Assembly: GCA_022385755.1 (NCBI GenBank)
Contig: MU278348.1
Location: forward strand, 1,151,035 to 1,215,034
Direction of reading: 5' to 3'
DNA from: Trametopsis cervina
Taxonomy: Eukaryota; Basidiomycota; Agaricomycetes; Polyporales; Irpicaceae
DNA length: 64,000 nt
In this document: positions 11,806 to 24,500 of the stretch, piece after piece
How positions within the stretch are numbered: position 1 is the first letter of the stretch
Layout of the letters: every line of letters begins with the position of its first letter
Position numbers and translations under genes: made by a program
Notes under the pieces: generated by a model
Database searches by the model: none
What the model was told of the DNA's origin: nothing
Seen by the model: the letters and a program-made list of their open reading frames with translations, nothing else

Positions 11806-12622
11806 GATGAGAGCTGGGGGGATAGGACAGTACCAGGACAGCGAGAGGGGGACAGGTTAAGTGGATGGAAATCGGCGCCAGGGTAGATATAGGACAACCT
11901 GTAAAGGTAAAGAAGACAGGATGCAGATATATGGCCCCGACCTCGTTGCCAGAGTCGCGGCCGGAACCGGGAGAGAACGGATGGGACTCGGACTTGGTGG
12001 CAGCCAAATGCACGCCTCATCCGCTTCTAGATCACATACATGCCGTTGCGTGGGCCCAGTCTACGAATGCTGACGCTCACAGGCCGTGTCTCTACCGTGC
12101 GAGGGCAAAACGAAGAGGCTGTCTACCGTACGAGAGAGTCTGAGGGGGGCCACAGTTTGAGTCGTCTGACCTGCCAGTGCATCACATACGATCTTAGATG
12201 TGAAATAAGGGGAGCCTCGAATTTTCGGAACACGGACTCGACCAAGGCCGTGAGATGATGCACATTGCCGTCTGTTGACACCGTTCGGCGACGACCATCC
12301 AGCTGAAACGTTGCGGGGACTGACATTGGCTGTGCGGCAAGGTTGGAAGGTACGAGGAGAACATGGTGGCTTTACTGTATTCGCACTCTATCGCCAGATT
12401 ATCGACAGATTTACTTCCGGCTTCTCACGGCCCGGTATGCGGGGGAGGGTCCGGCACTGCGGCCAGTGCAAGTTCAGCGGTACCACTAAAGCCACTATTG
12501 GTCCCTTCACCTTGCTACTTGGTCATTGCAGTTTCGAGATCTGCATGCAGTCGTCCTGCTGCTGCCACTAGTCGCGATCATCTCGCCAATAGGGGTGCTT
12601 AATCCCCTCGTGCGAGACCTGT
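11806..12622. other. Divergent intergenic region
   Basis: This lies between the small minus-strand gene and the plus-strand VPS13-like gene and should hold both promoters. Short frames on both strands (for example 12275-12571 +) show no family resemblance. No repeat was noticed. Confidence 0.5.
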
Positions 12623-15056
12623 ATGTGGTGGCTGGACCCGGGCAGGTTGAAGGAGCTCGTCATTGTCGTACGTTCATTCTGGCAGCAATTCGCGTGTATG
12701 CGGCGTCTGATCTCGTACAGTTAGTTAACCAGGTCCTCGCGCCGTATGTGGACCACATCGATCAGGAGGAGGTGAAGGCTGGCATAGAGCGTGGTACGCT
12801 GGTCCCCCGCCATTGGCACATAAAAGTTCATGTGCAGACTACTCCCGCAGGACAGCTTACCCTTCGCAACCTTCATTTCACGAAAGCATCCGTGAAAAAG
12901 TTTGGCCTCCCCGTCGATTTTCTTGAGGGTCGGTCCCTGCCTCCATTCAGATCTCACGTATATTTGACCGGATGTAGGACATCTCGGACATTTTTCTCTG
13001 TCGCTCGATTGGCAAAACTTCGGGAATCACCCTATAAAGCTTCTTGTAGAAGACGTCTATCTATTGGTCGTTCCGCCGTCCGGCACTAGCTATGACGCCG
13101 CTGAAGAGAAAGCATACGCACAGGCCCGCAAAGAAGAGCGGCTTCGGATCGCAGAACTTCTGCATTTACCGCTTGAAGGCGAATGTACGGAGGCATTGTC
13201 TTGCTTATAAGGCGCCCCAGCTCAGCATTCAGATTTCATATCAGACACGCCACTGCAATATGGACGACTTTCTTCCCTCATCACGAAGATTCTCGATAAC
13301 CTACAGGTGTCAGTGAAGAATGTTCATATCAGATACGAGGACAAGTCACGCGAGCTCGGGGTGAGCTCTCCTTTACAGAATATCCAGTTCAGCATCTTAT
13401 GCATTGATCCTCCTCGTACAGCACCTATTTGCAATCGGTGTATCTCTAACAGGATTTAAGGCGATTACGACGACATCTGAATGGGTGCCTCAGACTCTGG
13501 ATTGCGAGGCTAGCATTTCTCACAAGGTATTAGTCAAATACATCATCATTTGTAAATCGCTAATCCCCAGGACCCGCTGGTCAGCTGGTGTACCTGGATT
13601 CGTTGGCTGTATATCTCGACACGGACGCCAGGACTGTATCAAATCTTTCCCATGACGAATTCGTCGGCAAGTTGGCGGAACCCGTACGTAAATGTTATGA
13701 AAAACTATCCAAAATCGCGTTCATCCGTGTCGTGAAGCTCTCACAGGACGGCAAGTTTATTCTCAAGCCCTTGTCTGGCCAGGGAAGAGTGAGTCTGGCA
13801 TATTAATAACCGCGGTATCCACGATATTCTTACTCACAGCAAGCAGATAAAAATACACAAGGTTTTATTAGAGGATCTTCCACAGTTCGATATTCAACTG
13901 CTGTTCGATCATGTCCTGGTCTCACTGGATGACTATCAATATCGTCATATCATGTCTCTAGTAGATATCTACTACTTCTCCATACGGCGCCGGCGGTATC
14001 ACAAATATCGCCGCGCAGCCGAAGAAGCCTTTGGAATGGACAGGTTCAAGGCGCTGTGGAAGTTTGCAGGTACCGCAATCATGGATCGAGTTCGCGCTCA
14101 GCAGCGTAGATGGACCTGGGCCTGGCTCACGGAGCGCCGGAGAGATCGCATACGTTACGTTGAGCTGTTCAAGCAAAAGTTACAGGGCACGCTTACACCA
14201 CCGGTACGTCTGTTATGTCACCATAAAAGCCGTACTTTTACACGGTCAACAGGACACGACGTTCCTTGAGGGGCTTGAACAGAAACTACCCTACACGGAC
14301 CTCCGCCTTTACCGTTCTATCGCACGCACTCATTTGGAGAACGATTTCCCCGCAGGGCCAGAGTCGGTCCTCGTACCGTCGCAAACCTTCGAAGCGCCTC
14401 GGAGCGATACATTACAGACGAAGGTCGTCGCAAGACTAGAATGCGGTACATTTGCTCTCAGGACGGATCCCCTCGGGCAGAATACAGAGATCATCTCTGT
14501 GGTCCTCGACCGCTTCCAGGCCATTTTCACGCAACGGCCCGATAATCACGAAACGACGTTATCTCTGGCGGGCGTCGCTGTTCATGATGGATCGAGTCCG
14601 GGCACTGCTTACCCACTCATCGTCTATGTACAAGATAAGCAGAGTGACGTCGACGATGTGCACAACGAAATCGTCAAAGAGGCTGATCCATGCTTCCTCT
14701 TGAAGGTGGAGACGAACCCGCGTGATCCGCGCGCGGACAGCATTTTGACCGTCCATACTCAAGGCATAGAAATTGTGTACCATCAGGGCTACATCCAGGC
14801 TCTCCGCAGTTTCTTCCAGCTGCCAAGCGAGCAATTGCATTCCGTCAACGCCTTGCGCGGGTGGCTCATGCGTCATAGCTCTGTGGTTCGATGGCTCTCC
14901 GCTGCAGGTCAAACCCTGAGCACCCTGTTCTCGTTGCGGCTGCAGGGAGATTATGGCGATGTCACTATGAAGGAAGACTCTACGTTCCTGCTGCAGTTGT
15001 CCGCTTCGGTGAAGGCGCGAATCGTACCAGGTTCTCGCAATAAGCAGCGTGAGTAG
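12623..15056 (+). CDS. Truncated VPS13-like protein (N-terminal chorein part only)
   Basis: A second, diverged copy of the first fifth of VPS13. I read ten exons: 12623-12667, 12721-12793, 12851-12928, 12978-13184, 13233-13360, 13422-13526, 13585-13683, 13747-13788, 13847-14203 and 14253-15056. They keep one open frame of about 645 residues. The start MWWLDPG and the blocks [79 protein letters not shown] and GIEIVYHQGYIQALRSFF match the neighbouring VPS13 block by block, and intron positions agree. Differences: it lacks the charged linker with the Trp motif WTGWLWG, and it ends soon after AGQTL with a short unique tail. Known VPS13 proteins move lipids along a long groove; this product could form only its start. 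It may be an active short paralogue or a decaying duplicate, but the open frame favours selection. Confidence 0.85.
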
Positions 15057-15533
15057 ACCAGGTAGTGTTCATCCACAAACCATGTACAGAGTAGCCTTGG
15101 AGAGCCATATGAACCCTGGCTACCGCTCTAATAGAATCACAGACTTGATGTATTGTATTGCGTGCGGGGATGTTTTACAGCAGCTATTGTCGCTCTCCTT
15201 TGTGGGATTAAATAGCTCTCGAAACATCATCTTCCAGGGAAATAATTCGGGTACACAATTCTGTGGTCTGACAACCTGTGGAACAGTATTTCCAGAAGCT
15301 ACTTGGGCTGGTGAATGTTTGACGAAAGGATCCTGCAACAAGTGGACAAGCGCGCAATGGGCTTCAAAGAAGCCGGGTTGCCGACCTATATTTGGGGCGC
15401 GGTCTAGATGACGTCTATTGAATTGATTTCGATACTGAATTTCTACCGTTCCTCCACCTCTGCGCTTGGTTTCTAGATTTTGGCACCTACAACGACCTCA
15501 GACGCATAGCGTAATACCCTTGCCACAGCCAAA
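15057..15533. other. Spacer between the two VPS13 genes
   Basis: I find no remnant of later VPS13 exons here, so the short copy really ends at about 15056. The spacer should contain the promoter of the full-length gene. Confidence 0.5.
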
Positions 15534-18500
15534 ATGTGGTGGCTGGACCCAGGCAAGGAAGTCTTGAACGTGGTACGTTCTGGAATCACAGAATTGGTTG
15601 CAACTTATGGCTCACATGATATTCCCTCGTATAGTTATTCAACCGCGTCTTAGCTCCATATGTCGAGAACTTGGATTTGAACCAGGTGAACTATGGTATT
15701 GGACAAGGTACGTGAACTATGCTCTCCTAAGACGCGTAGCGATGTAACGGTTCTCGTACAGGGCAGTTGACACTCCGCAAACTACGCTTGAAGAAGGGTG
15801 CCTTGGATAAATTCAGGTTGCCAGTGGATGTGGTGGAAGGTGTGTCTTCTGTTGGATTGTGCTGTACCCAGTTCTGATTCTGGTGTAGGCCACCTTGGCA
15901 AGTTCTCGCTGTCCCTCCATTGGATGAACCTCGGAAACCAGCCAGTAGAGGTTCTCATAGAAGATGTATATCTGCTGGTCGTGCCATCTTCCGAAAGCAC
16001 ATACGATGCAGAAGAAGAGGAAAGAAGAGCTCAAGCTGCCAAAGCTGAGAGGCTAGAGAATGCAGAACTGCTGCACCTACAAGGACAGGCCGAGCAAGGT
16101 CAAAGTCAGTCTGCAAAGTCCTTCTGTTGACGTCTATGTTACTGAAGTGTCTTAAGACTCTCCGCAGCAACAAGGTTTGATATCATCCCTTCTCACGAAG
16201 ATTCTCAATAACCTGCAAGTGACGGTGAAAAACATACATATCAGATATGAGGACAAGCTCAGTGTGCCTGGGGTGTGTACGAGGTCTTAACATAATGCGC
16301 TGTGGTTTCTCACATATTTGTAGCATCCTTTTGCTGCCGGTTTGACACTTGCAGGTTTCACAGCAGCGTCTGTCAACGACAGCTGGCTTCCTGCCTTCAT
16401 TGACAGTACCGCCAGCGTCATCCACAAGGTACACTAGTCGTTTGCAGGTGCATTAGGAGAAGGCTGACGTACATCATAGCTAGCACAACTAGAGTCATTG
16501 GCCGTATATTTCGACACAGACGCTCCTAGCTTGATGGGGCTATCGCATCAAGAGTTCGTGGATAAGTTCACAGAGCTTGTATGTTCACGACTAGTCAAGT
16601 TGATCGTCCCACTCACGGTGTATTCGCAGATCTCCCATGGAAAGCACCTGCCGAATCACCAGTTCATCCTGAAGCCGGTATCGGGGCAAGGGAGGGTGCG
16701 CATGATTCGGCCTAACCGGGTATGTTTACTAAAGCAAGTTTACAGATCAAAATGAACAAGACGTCAGACAAGGACACTCCGAAGTTTGATATTCAGCTTC
16801 TCTTCGATGAAATCGGCGTGCTTCTCGATGACCATCAATACCGCGACGTCATCTCGCTAATTGACATGTACCACTTCTACATCCGACAGCACCAGTACCA
16901 CAAATATCGTCCCGCCATCGAAGAATTTGAAGAAAGCAAGGCAAAAGCTCTATGGAGGTTTGCGCGCGTGGCTATCTTGGATGAAGTCCGTGAACGACAC
17001 AGACGGTGGACATGGGCGTATTTCGCGGAGCGACGAGACGACCGCAACCGCTACGTCGAACTATTCAAGAACAAACAACTTGGCCCCCTAAACCCACAGG
17101 ACACGGCGATGCTCGACGCCCTAGAGAAGAAGCTGTCCTACGAAGATTTGCGGTTCTATCGCTCTATCGCTCGCTCGCAGCTGAAGAAGGACCTCGCTGC
17201 GCGTAAGAAGATCGAAGATGAGAAGAAGAAGAACCAGCCGGTGCACAGACAAAGTGGCGGATGGACTGGCTGGCTGTGGGGATCTTCCGGCTCTGCCTCG
17301 AGCTCATCGCCGAATCCAGATGATCCCACCTTCACGGGTGAGATGACAGAGGAGCAGAGGAGGCAGCTCTACGAAGTACTGGACTATGATGAAAAGACCG
17401 CTCTTGCTGCGGCTTTCGAGGCTCCCAGAGATGCCTTGAAAACGAGGGTTGTTGCGAAGCTTGACCGGGGCTCATTTGCTTTGAAGACAGATCCTCATGG
17501 AACAAATGCTGAGATCATCTCCATTGTCCTGGATCGATTCCAAACGACCTTCATACAAAGAACGGACAACTTCGAGACCTCGCTCTCGCTCACTAGCTTT
17601 GCCGTACACGATGGAACAACAGCAAACACGCTGTATCCTCGCATCGTGTACGTACAGGATGAGAAAAATGCAGTTACTTCTCCTCATCCACAGACGTCGT
17701 TGGATACTGCGTTTGAGGAAGACCCTTTCTTCTTCCTGAAATTCGAGAACAATCCTCTAGATGAGCGCGCAGACAACGCTTTAACGGTTCGTATGCGGAA
17801 CATGGAGATCGTATACCACCGAGGATATGTAGAGGCCATCTATAGGTTCTTCAAACCACCAGCGAGTCAACTAGAGTCTGTAGAAGCATTACTGGTACGT
17901 GTGTCTCCGACTTCTTGTAAGATTCGGTAGTGAAAGATCATATTTCTAGGATGTCGCAGGGCAGACCCTGGAAGGCATTCGCAGTCAAACTCGTGCTGGT
18001 CTTGAGTATGCCTTGCAAACGCATAAGACAGTCGACGTCCACATGGACCTTGCTGCACCAATCATCATTGTACCTGAAGAGTAGGTCATAGATCTCATGT
18101 GTATGTGCAGAAACTGACTTGGCCACAGTATCACTGCGAAGACCTGCAAACATCTGATCCTCGATGCTGGTCATATTTCTGTCGAGAGTGAACTGGCGAA
18201 TAAGAAGGCGGTTCAAGAAATCAACGCCAAGCGCAAACAGCAATACTCTGAGGAAGACTACCACAGGTTAGAGTCCTTGATGTACGACAAGCTGACTGTC
18301 AAGCTTCATTCTACTCAGGTTCGTCGTTGTTCTGTTCGTCCCTACACCCCCCTCACGCCAATTTGCAGCTTCTCATTGGCGATGATCTGGAATTATTACG
18401 CGCTGCGCTCACATCTGTCGACCACGATGACTTGCATCTCATTGAGCGGGTCAATATTGACTTCCAGGTTCAAAACTCCATCGTGCCTTCAGCGTATAAC

Positions 18501-21500
18501 CTCGCTCGGTTCAAGGTCTCCGGACAGCTCCCGACCTTACAGCTCAACTTTTCGGATACGAAATACAAGTCTATCATGAGACTCATTGACGTTGCTATCC
18601 CTCAGTTTGACTCTGAGGTTGCAGAAGCACCGCGGCCTACGTTACCGAGACATAAGTCGAGCGCTTTCCGGTTGCCTCCCGGATACTTCGGCGCAACCGA
18701 AGAAGAATATAACATCGACGACGAGGATGAAGACGCGAAGTCCCCCCCTGCAGATTCTGACGCTGACCTATTCGTCGATGCGCAGCAAGGCGACGAGATA
18801 GAGGTATGGTGCTTGCACAATTCCCTTGAAGATTCGTCTGAAATGTTACCAACAGACCCCAGAAATAAAGCAGCACATTGTTGAATTCACCTTCCGTGTT
18901 GATTCCTTGCGTGCTACTCTTTATAAGGCATCTGACAGCAAAGAGAGAGAACTAGGCAATGTTGCTTTGACCGACTTCTCGTTGGTATTTGCGCTAGCCA
19001 AGTATACTATGAATGTGGACGTTGACCTGAAGTAAGTGGATGTTATTGTCAGTGTGGGTTGCATTCTAACGCTCCTTTCTCAAAGATCAGTAAATATGGA
19101 TATGATTCGCATTGGGGAAGAACCCTTCCACCTCATGGCATCTGCAGCGTCCAACTCTTCCGAAGGTCTTCTCGCTGTGCGCTATCGTCGTGCGCAACCT
19201 CAGTCCCCAGTTTTCGTTTCTGTGTACGAAGGCATTAATCAAAACGTCGACATCAAGATTGCTGCTGTTCTCATGAATGCCGCTCCGGAGCCCGTCATTG
19301 CCCTATACGACTTCATAATGTCTACATTCGTCCCCGAGGGGAACCAATCTGCTGCGAGTATGCCGCCGACTCCTGATGAGGTCCCGACAGAGACGCCCGA
19401 CGTGACGGTCGCAAATACAGACGATAGCAAGATCAAGGTAGCGCTGAAGTTTGCTGGTGTTCAAGGTATACAGTATCTCTCTTATTTTGCTCAGAGCTAA
19501 TTTTGTATCTAGCGAACTTGATCAATGGAAGCACCCAGATCGCAACACTATCCTTGCCCACTGCAGACGTTTCCATCCTTTTACACAACTCCACTATGCG
19601 TATTGAAGGTCGTCTGGGAAGTCTCTCGATTACCGACGACTCATCGTTGGCGACTGTGGATTCGAACTTCAAGCAACTTCTATCCATTGAGGGCGAGAAT
19701 TTCATCACCTTCCGATATCAAACGTTCAACCCTAATGACAAGGAGAGCTACAAGGGTATCAAGAGCTCTGTCTATTTGGCAGCTGGTAGTGTTCAAGTCC
19801 ACTACCTTGAGGGGCCGCTCCACGAACTCTATGTCTTCATGATGCAGCTTGCGAAGCTGAAAGGTCTCTATGACGCAGCCACAGAAGCAGCAGTGCAAAG
19901 CGTCTCGGACATCGACCGCATGAAGTACGAAATCTCGATCCAGTCTCCCGTCGTCGTCTTCCCATCCGACCCGGAACGTTCGCATGATGTTCTCACCCTA
20001 CTGCTTGGAGAGTTCAGCGCACAAAACTCGTATGATGGTCCACTGAACAAGACAACTGCCGCTTTGAGGGGGATCAGATTGTCATCTGCTATGTCGCACA
20101 ATGGAAATGCGGCTGTTCTAAAGATGATTGACGATATCGATGCTTCTGCTGACATCGTTCAGGCTTCAGATATTGATCGCACCAAGGATATAGAACGCCC
20201 TGACACTCAGGTGAGTTCAGAATGACAACTAAACCAGCACACCTAATGATCCTAATTCATCAGGTGTCCGTTGGTATATCCGACATTCGGTTGAACCTGA
20301 CAGAAGTCCAGTACTGTGTACTGATTCGCCTCCTGCAGTCTATTGCGCGCGTAGTGTCCTCATCAGAGTCCCCATCCTCCCAAGCTTCGAGCACTGCGGC
20401 GCCAAAGGCTTTAACTGGCTCTTCCACTACGGCCCTCGAACCAGAACCGCGTAACGACGCCAGCGCTACTGGTCGCAAGACTTGGAGTTCTCTAGATGCA
20501 GTTATCACTCTCGAGACGGTCAAACTGCACTTGTACGACCGGTTCGCAACTACGGAAGAGACTTTGAAAGACCACGGCATCGCCAGAATTGCTCTGAACT
20601 CTACCACTCTGCGGACCAAAATACTCTCTGATGGCGCTATGGAGGCTGAGCTAGTTCTCAAGTCCTTTACCATGAGTAATACCCGTCCTGGGAACTCCAA
20701 GTTCCGAGAGATCATACCCGCTGCCCAACATAACCGCAACCAAGTGATGATATTGTACACGGCTTCTGGAGGAACAGACCAATCATCTATAGCTGTGGTC
20801 ACCGTCGATTCGCCCCAAGTTATCTTCGCCGTCGAGCCCGTCATAGGGCTTTTGGAATTTTTCACCAGTGCCATCGAGCAAGAAGTGGATGCTACTGAAG
20901 CTGATCAACCGAGCGAAGCGGAGGCTAGTGCTGTGTCGACATCGTCCTCTCGCTTCAACGTCCGTCTCGACTTGCATGATTTATCAGTGAGTATACTCGA
21001 GGACGACACGGATGTGGACTCTCGCGCAATTCGTTTGTCCATCAAGGCTATCTCGTTATCGTACCAAGTGAGTATTCTTTGTACTCTTTATACTTCTCTT
21101 ATAATCTGCCATAACAGGGTATCCTCGCTCTAAGCGTAGAACGACTGGGCATGTCTCTGACCCGTATGGGTCAGGATGCGGATACAGTGCGCTTCCTTGA
21201 TGAGATCGACTTCACGTTCTCACTTGACAGTCGGACATCGGATGCTCATCAAAGGACGAGCATCGAGCTCAACTCTCAGCCAGTCGTCTTCAGGGCGTCT
21301 TACCGTGACATTAACCTCATCTCAACTATAGTGTCTAAGGCAGTCGAGCTTTATAGCCAATCGACAAACAAAAAGGCTGAGGAACAGACGATTGGCGAGA
21401 ATGCTGTCGCAACACAATCAACTCGACCTCCTTTATCTGGGAGACTCACTAAGCGAACGGGATCCCGCGTGCAAACTATAGGAAACGCCAGCGCTATTAT

Positions 21501-24500
21501 ATCCAAGGAGGAGGTAAATTCTTGGTTACTTTACTCTGATGGTCGGACACCAATAAACTGAAAATGCATAGCTCAAATGCTCGTGTGACGGATTCCGACT
21601 TGTACTCATAGGTGATTTGCACGAGCAACCCATGCTACATCTGAGAGTGAAGCCATTCACCATCAGCGCAAAAGATTGGACCGGAGAGGTGATCATTGTT
21701 ATATAGTGCTTGCGAATGAACTAATGAGATCTTAGTTGCATGCCACCACAACAATGGCAGTCCACCTTAGCTACTGGAACCTTACAAATTCACACTGGGA
21801 ACCGCGTAAGCTGTTGTCAATATTCCCCTACACTATAGCTCACAAAACGATCATCGGCTTCAGTGATAGATCCGTGGACGTTTACGGCCGCTGTGAGTGT
21901 CCTCATGGACTCTGCTAATGAACCTTGTGCTCATTTATCAATAGATTACGAGAGACAAGCCAACCGGGGGTATTCTTGGCACTCTGTCATCCAAAGAGCG
22001 GCTGGACCTCAACATCAGCACTACGTTCATCGAATTAGCGATTACAACGTTCAACGTTCTTGGCAAAGAGGCCGACGGTGTACTTCGCAAAGCAAGAGGT
22101 AGCTATGCTCCATATCGGATCCGCAACCGCACGGGCCTTCCTGTACACATCTGGTCCGATATCGACGGCAGTGCTAGTATCACCGATGTTTCTATGACGG
22201 AAGTCGCGCATGACCGTACCGTTGATTGGAGGTTCGACGATTGGAAAACAATGAGAGAAGTAGGACTTACGCGATTTTGATGACATCTATCTGACTTTGG
22301 AATAGCATGTCTCCTCCACAGGGCACAACAGCATAGGCCTGCAATTCATTGGAAAACAGTGGGAGCAGATCCGGAGCATCCCCGTGGATAAAGAAGGAGA
22401 ATACACGTTCTCCCTAAGACCTCGTACGGCTAAATATGCGCACCGAGTGCTGTGTGAAGTAGTCGTCCAAGACAACGTTAAGGTGGTTACTTTACGCTCG
22501 ACATACAAAATCGAGAACGAGACCCTGTATCCATTGGAGTTGGTCATGGTCAACGAAACCGGTCAGCCTGTAGGCCCTCCGGAGAAGATCGGTGAGTTAT
22601 GGCTCCATTACACACTATGTGGCATGGCTCACAGTGCATAGCCCCCGGTCAGGATTATTCTCTACCCATTGAGGCATTTGGTCAAAACAGGATCAAAATC
22701 CAGCCTGATCGTAAGCACGAGAAGCAGATATACACCGTGACGCTTCATTGATTAGCCTTGTGCCACACAGAGGGTTTTGGATACAAGTGGTCGCCAGCGA
22801 TACGTTGGGAAGATCTTGTCAGTCGAAGGGAGTTAACAATACGGTGCCCACATGCGGACCCCAAAGAGGCTTCATTCCGTTTCCAATCATATACAGACAC
22901 AGACAGCACCGACCTGACTGGAAAGTGCGTGTATTACCATCAAACCCTTCGCACAGATATTGATCAGTCCTAGGAAATATCCCAAGCTAAATCTCAAACT
23001 CCGTGCTCCTATCGAACTCGAAAACTTACTCCCGTTCAACATCGAGTACCGAATATACGACAAAGACGCCGACCAGAATTGGAAGAGCTATCTTCGCAAA
23101 GGAGGGATCATGCCGGTGCATTCTGTAGAACTCAGCCACATGGTTCTACTTAACGTGAATGTGCAAGATACGGGTAAGAGATTGTGGTTTCTTCCGTAAT
23201 GGAGTGTCCTGACAATTGAATCTCAGTCTTCAAACCGAGTGATTTCTCAATCATCAACACTGATGGTACTGCAGACTTCGATATTGAAAACCGGGTAACC
23301 TTGAGAGACAGTAAAGACCGAAAGCTCGATCTTCGATTGAATTACGTGTGAGTATTCGCCGTATACCCCTCGCTCGTGTGTCTGACTCTCTTGTCCAGAC
23401 GCTATCCCAAATCTGGAGGGTGTTTCAAGGTCCAGATTTATGCGCCGTATCTCATCATCAACAAAACGGGTCTGCCTTTCTATGTGAGACCTTGGCGCGC
23501 AAATCGCCTAGGCAGCGCACAAGACGTAGCAGGCGATACTCGCCCGGGTGAGCATCGACTTCCTTACATAATAATAGCTCAAAACTGAAGGTACCTCAGA
23601 AACTACAGTGATGCCTCAGCCATTCAGTAAGTATCACGGATAGCACATTCGGAATCAGATTCCTCGAAGCATGCTGACAATGATTTCCACCAGTGTTATC
23701 CCATCCGAACCCTCAAGGGAGGGACTTCAGTTTCAAGGTTGGGGATTCAATGTGGTCAGAGGTAGGACACATGCAATTGTCAGAGACTTGCAGGCTGAAT
23801 ATTGTCTAGAGAGTCGGATTTGAAGCACCAGCCGCGGAAAGTCGACTCTTGATACCGTCACAAGGACACAATAATGAAGAGATACACATTGGCTTGTCGT
23901 GGAGCGAAGGGTCGGGGAAGTACAAGCTCACCAAGGTCATCACGTTGTCTCCTCGCTTCATATTAAGGAACAACTCGAAGAGATCGATTTTGTTCCGTGA
24001 ACATGGAAACGTCCCTCGCGGTCGAGCGACGCTCGATCCCGGAGAACGCACTCCTCTCCACTTCCTCCGCATGGGCGATGACAAGATGATGACCATAGCG
24101 TTCCCTGGCCCTAATCCTCAATGGTCAGTTACAAGTGATTGAAGATGTGCTGTATATTGACATACGTCCTAGGTCTCCCCCCCTCAATGTCGAAGATCTG
24201 GGGTCTGTCCATTTCCGTATGAAGGACCATGAAGATAACCAAGCGCGGTTGATGAGTGCCGATGTGAAACTCGGTGGATCCACTATCTTCATTGTGATCT
24301 CCGACGCTGATAGTTGGCCCTTCGTCATCGAAAACGCGAGTGATTATGCGTTCACGATCTATCAGAGCGTCAGTGGAGACATTGGATTGTTGAAAGCCTG
24401 AACTGACTCTATTGTACAGGACACGGACCATCCGGATGGTCCAGCCGTCAACAGATCCGTCCCGACTTATGAGGTTGCGCAGAAGTCAAGTATCGATTAC

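Noticed and set aside
12623..15056. Treating the short VPS13 copy as a pseudogene or as the 5' part of the main VPS13 gene
   Set aside because: All ten exons are open, and the main gene has its own start and full set of N-terminal exons at 15534 onward, so the two are separate.
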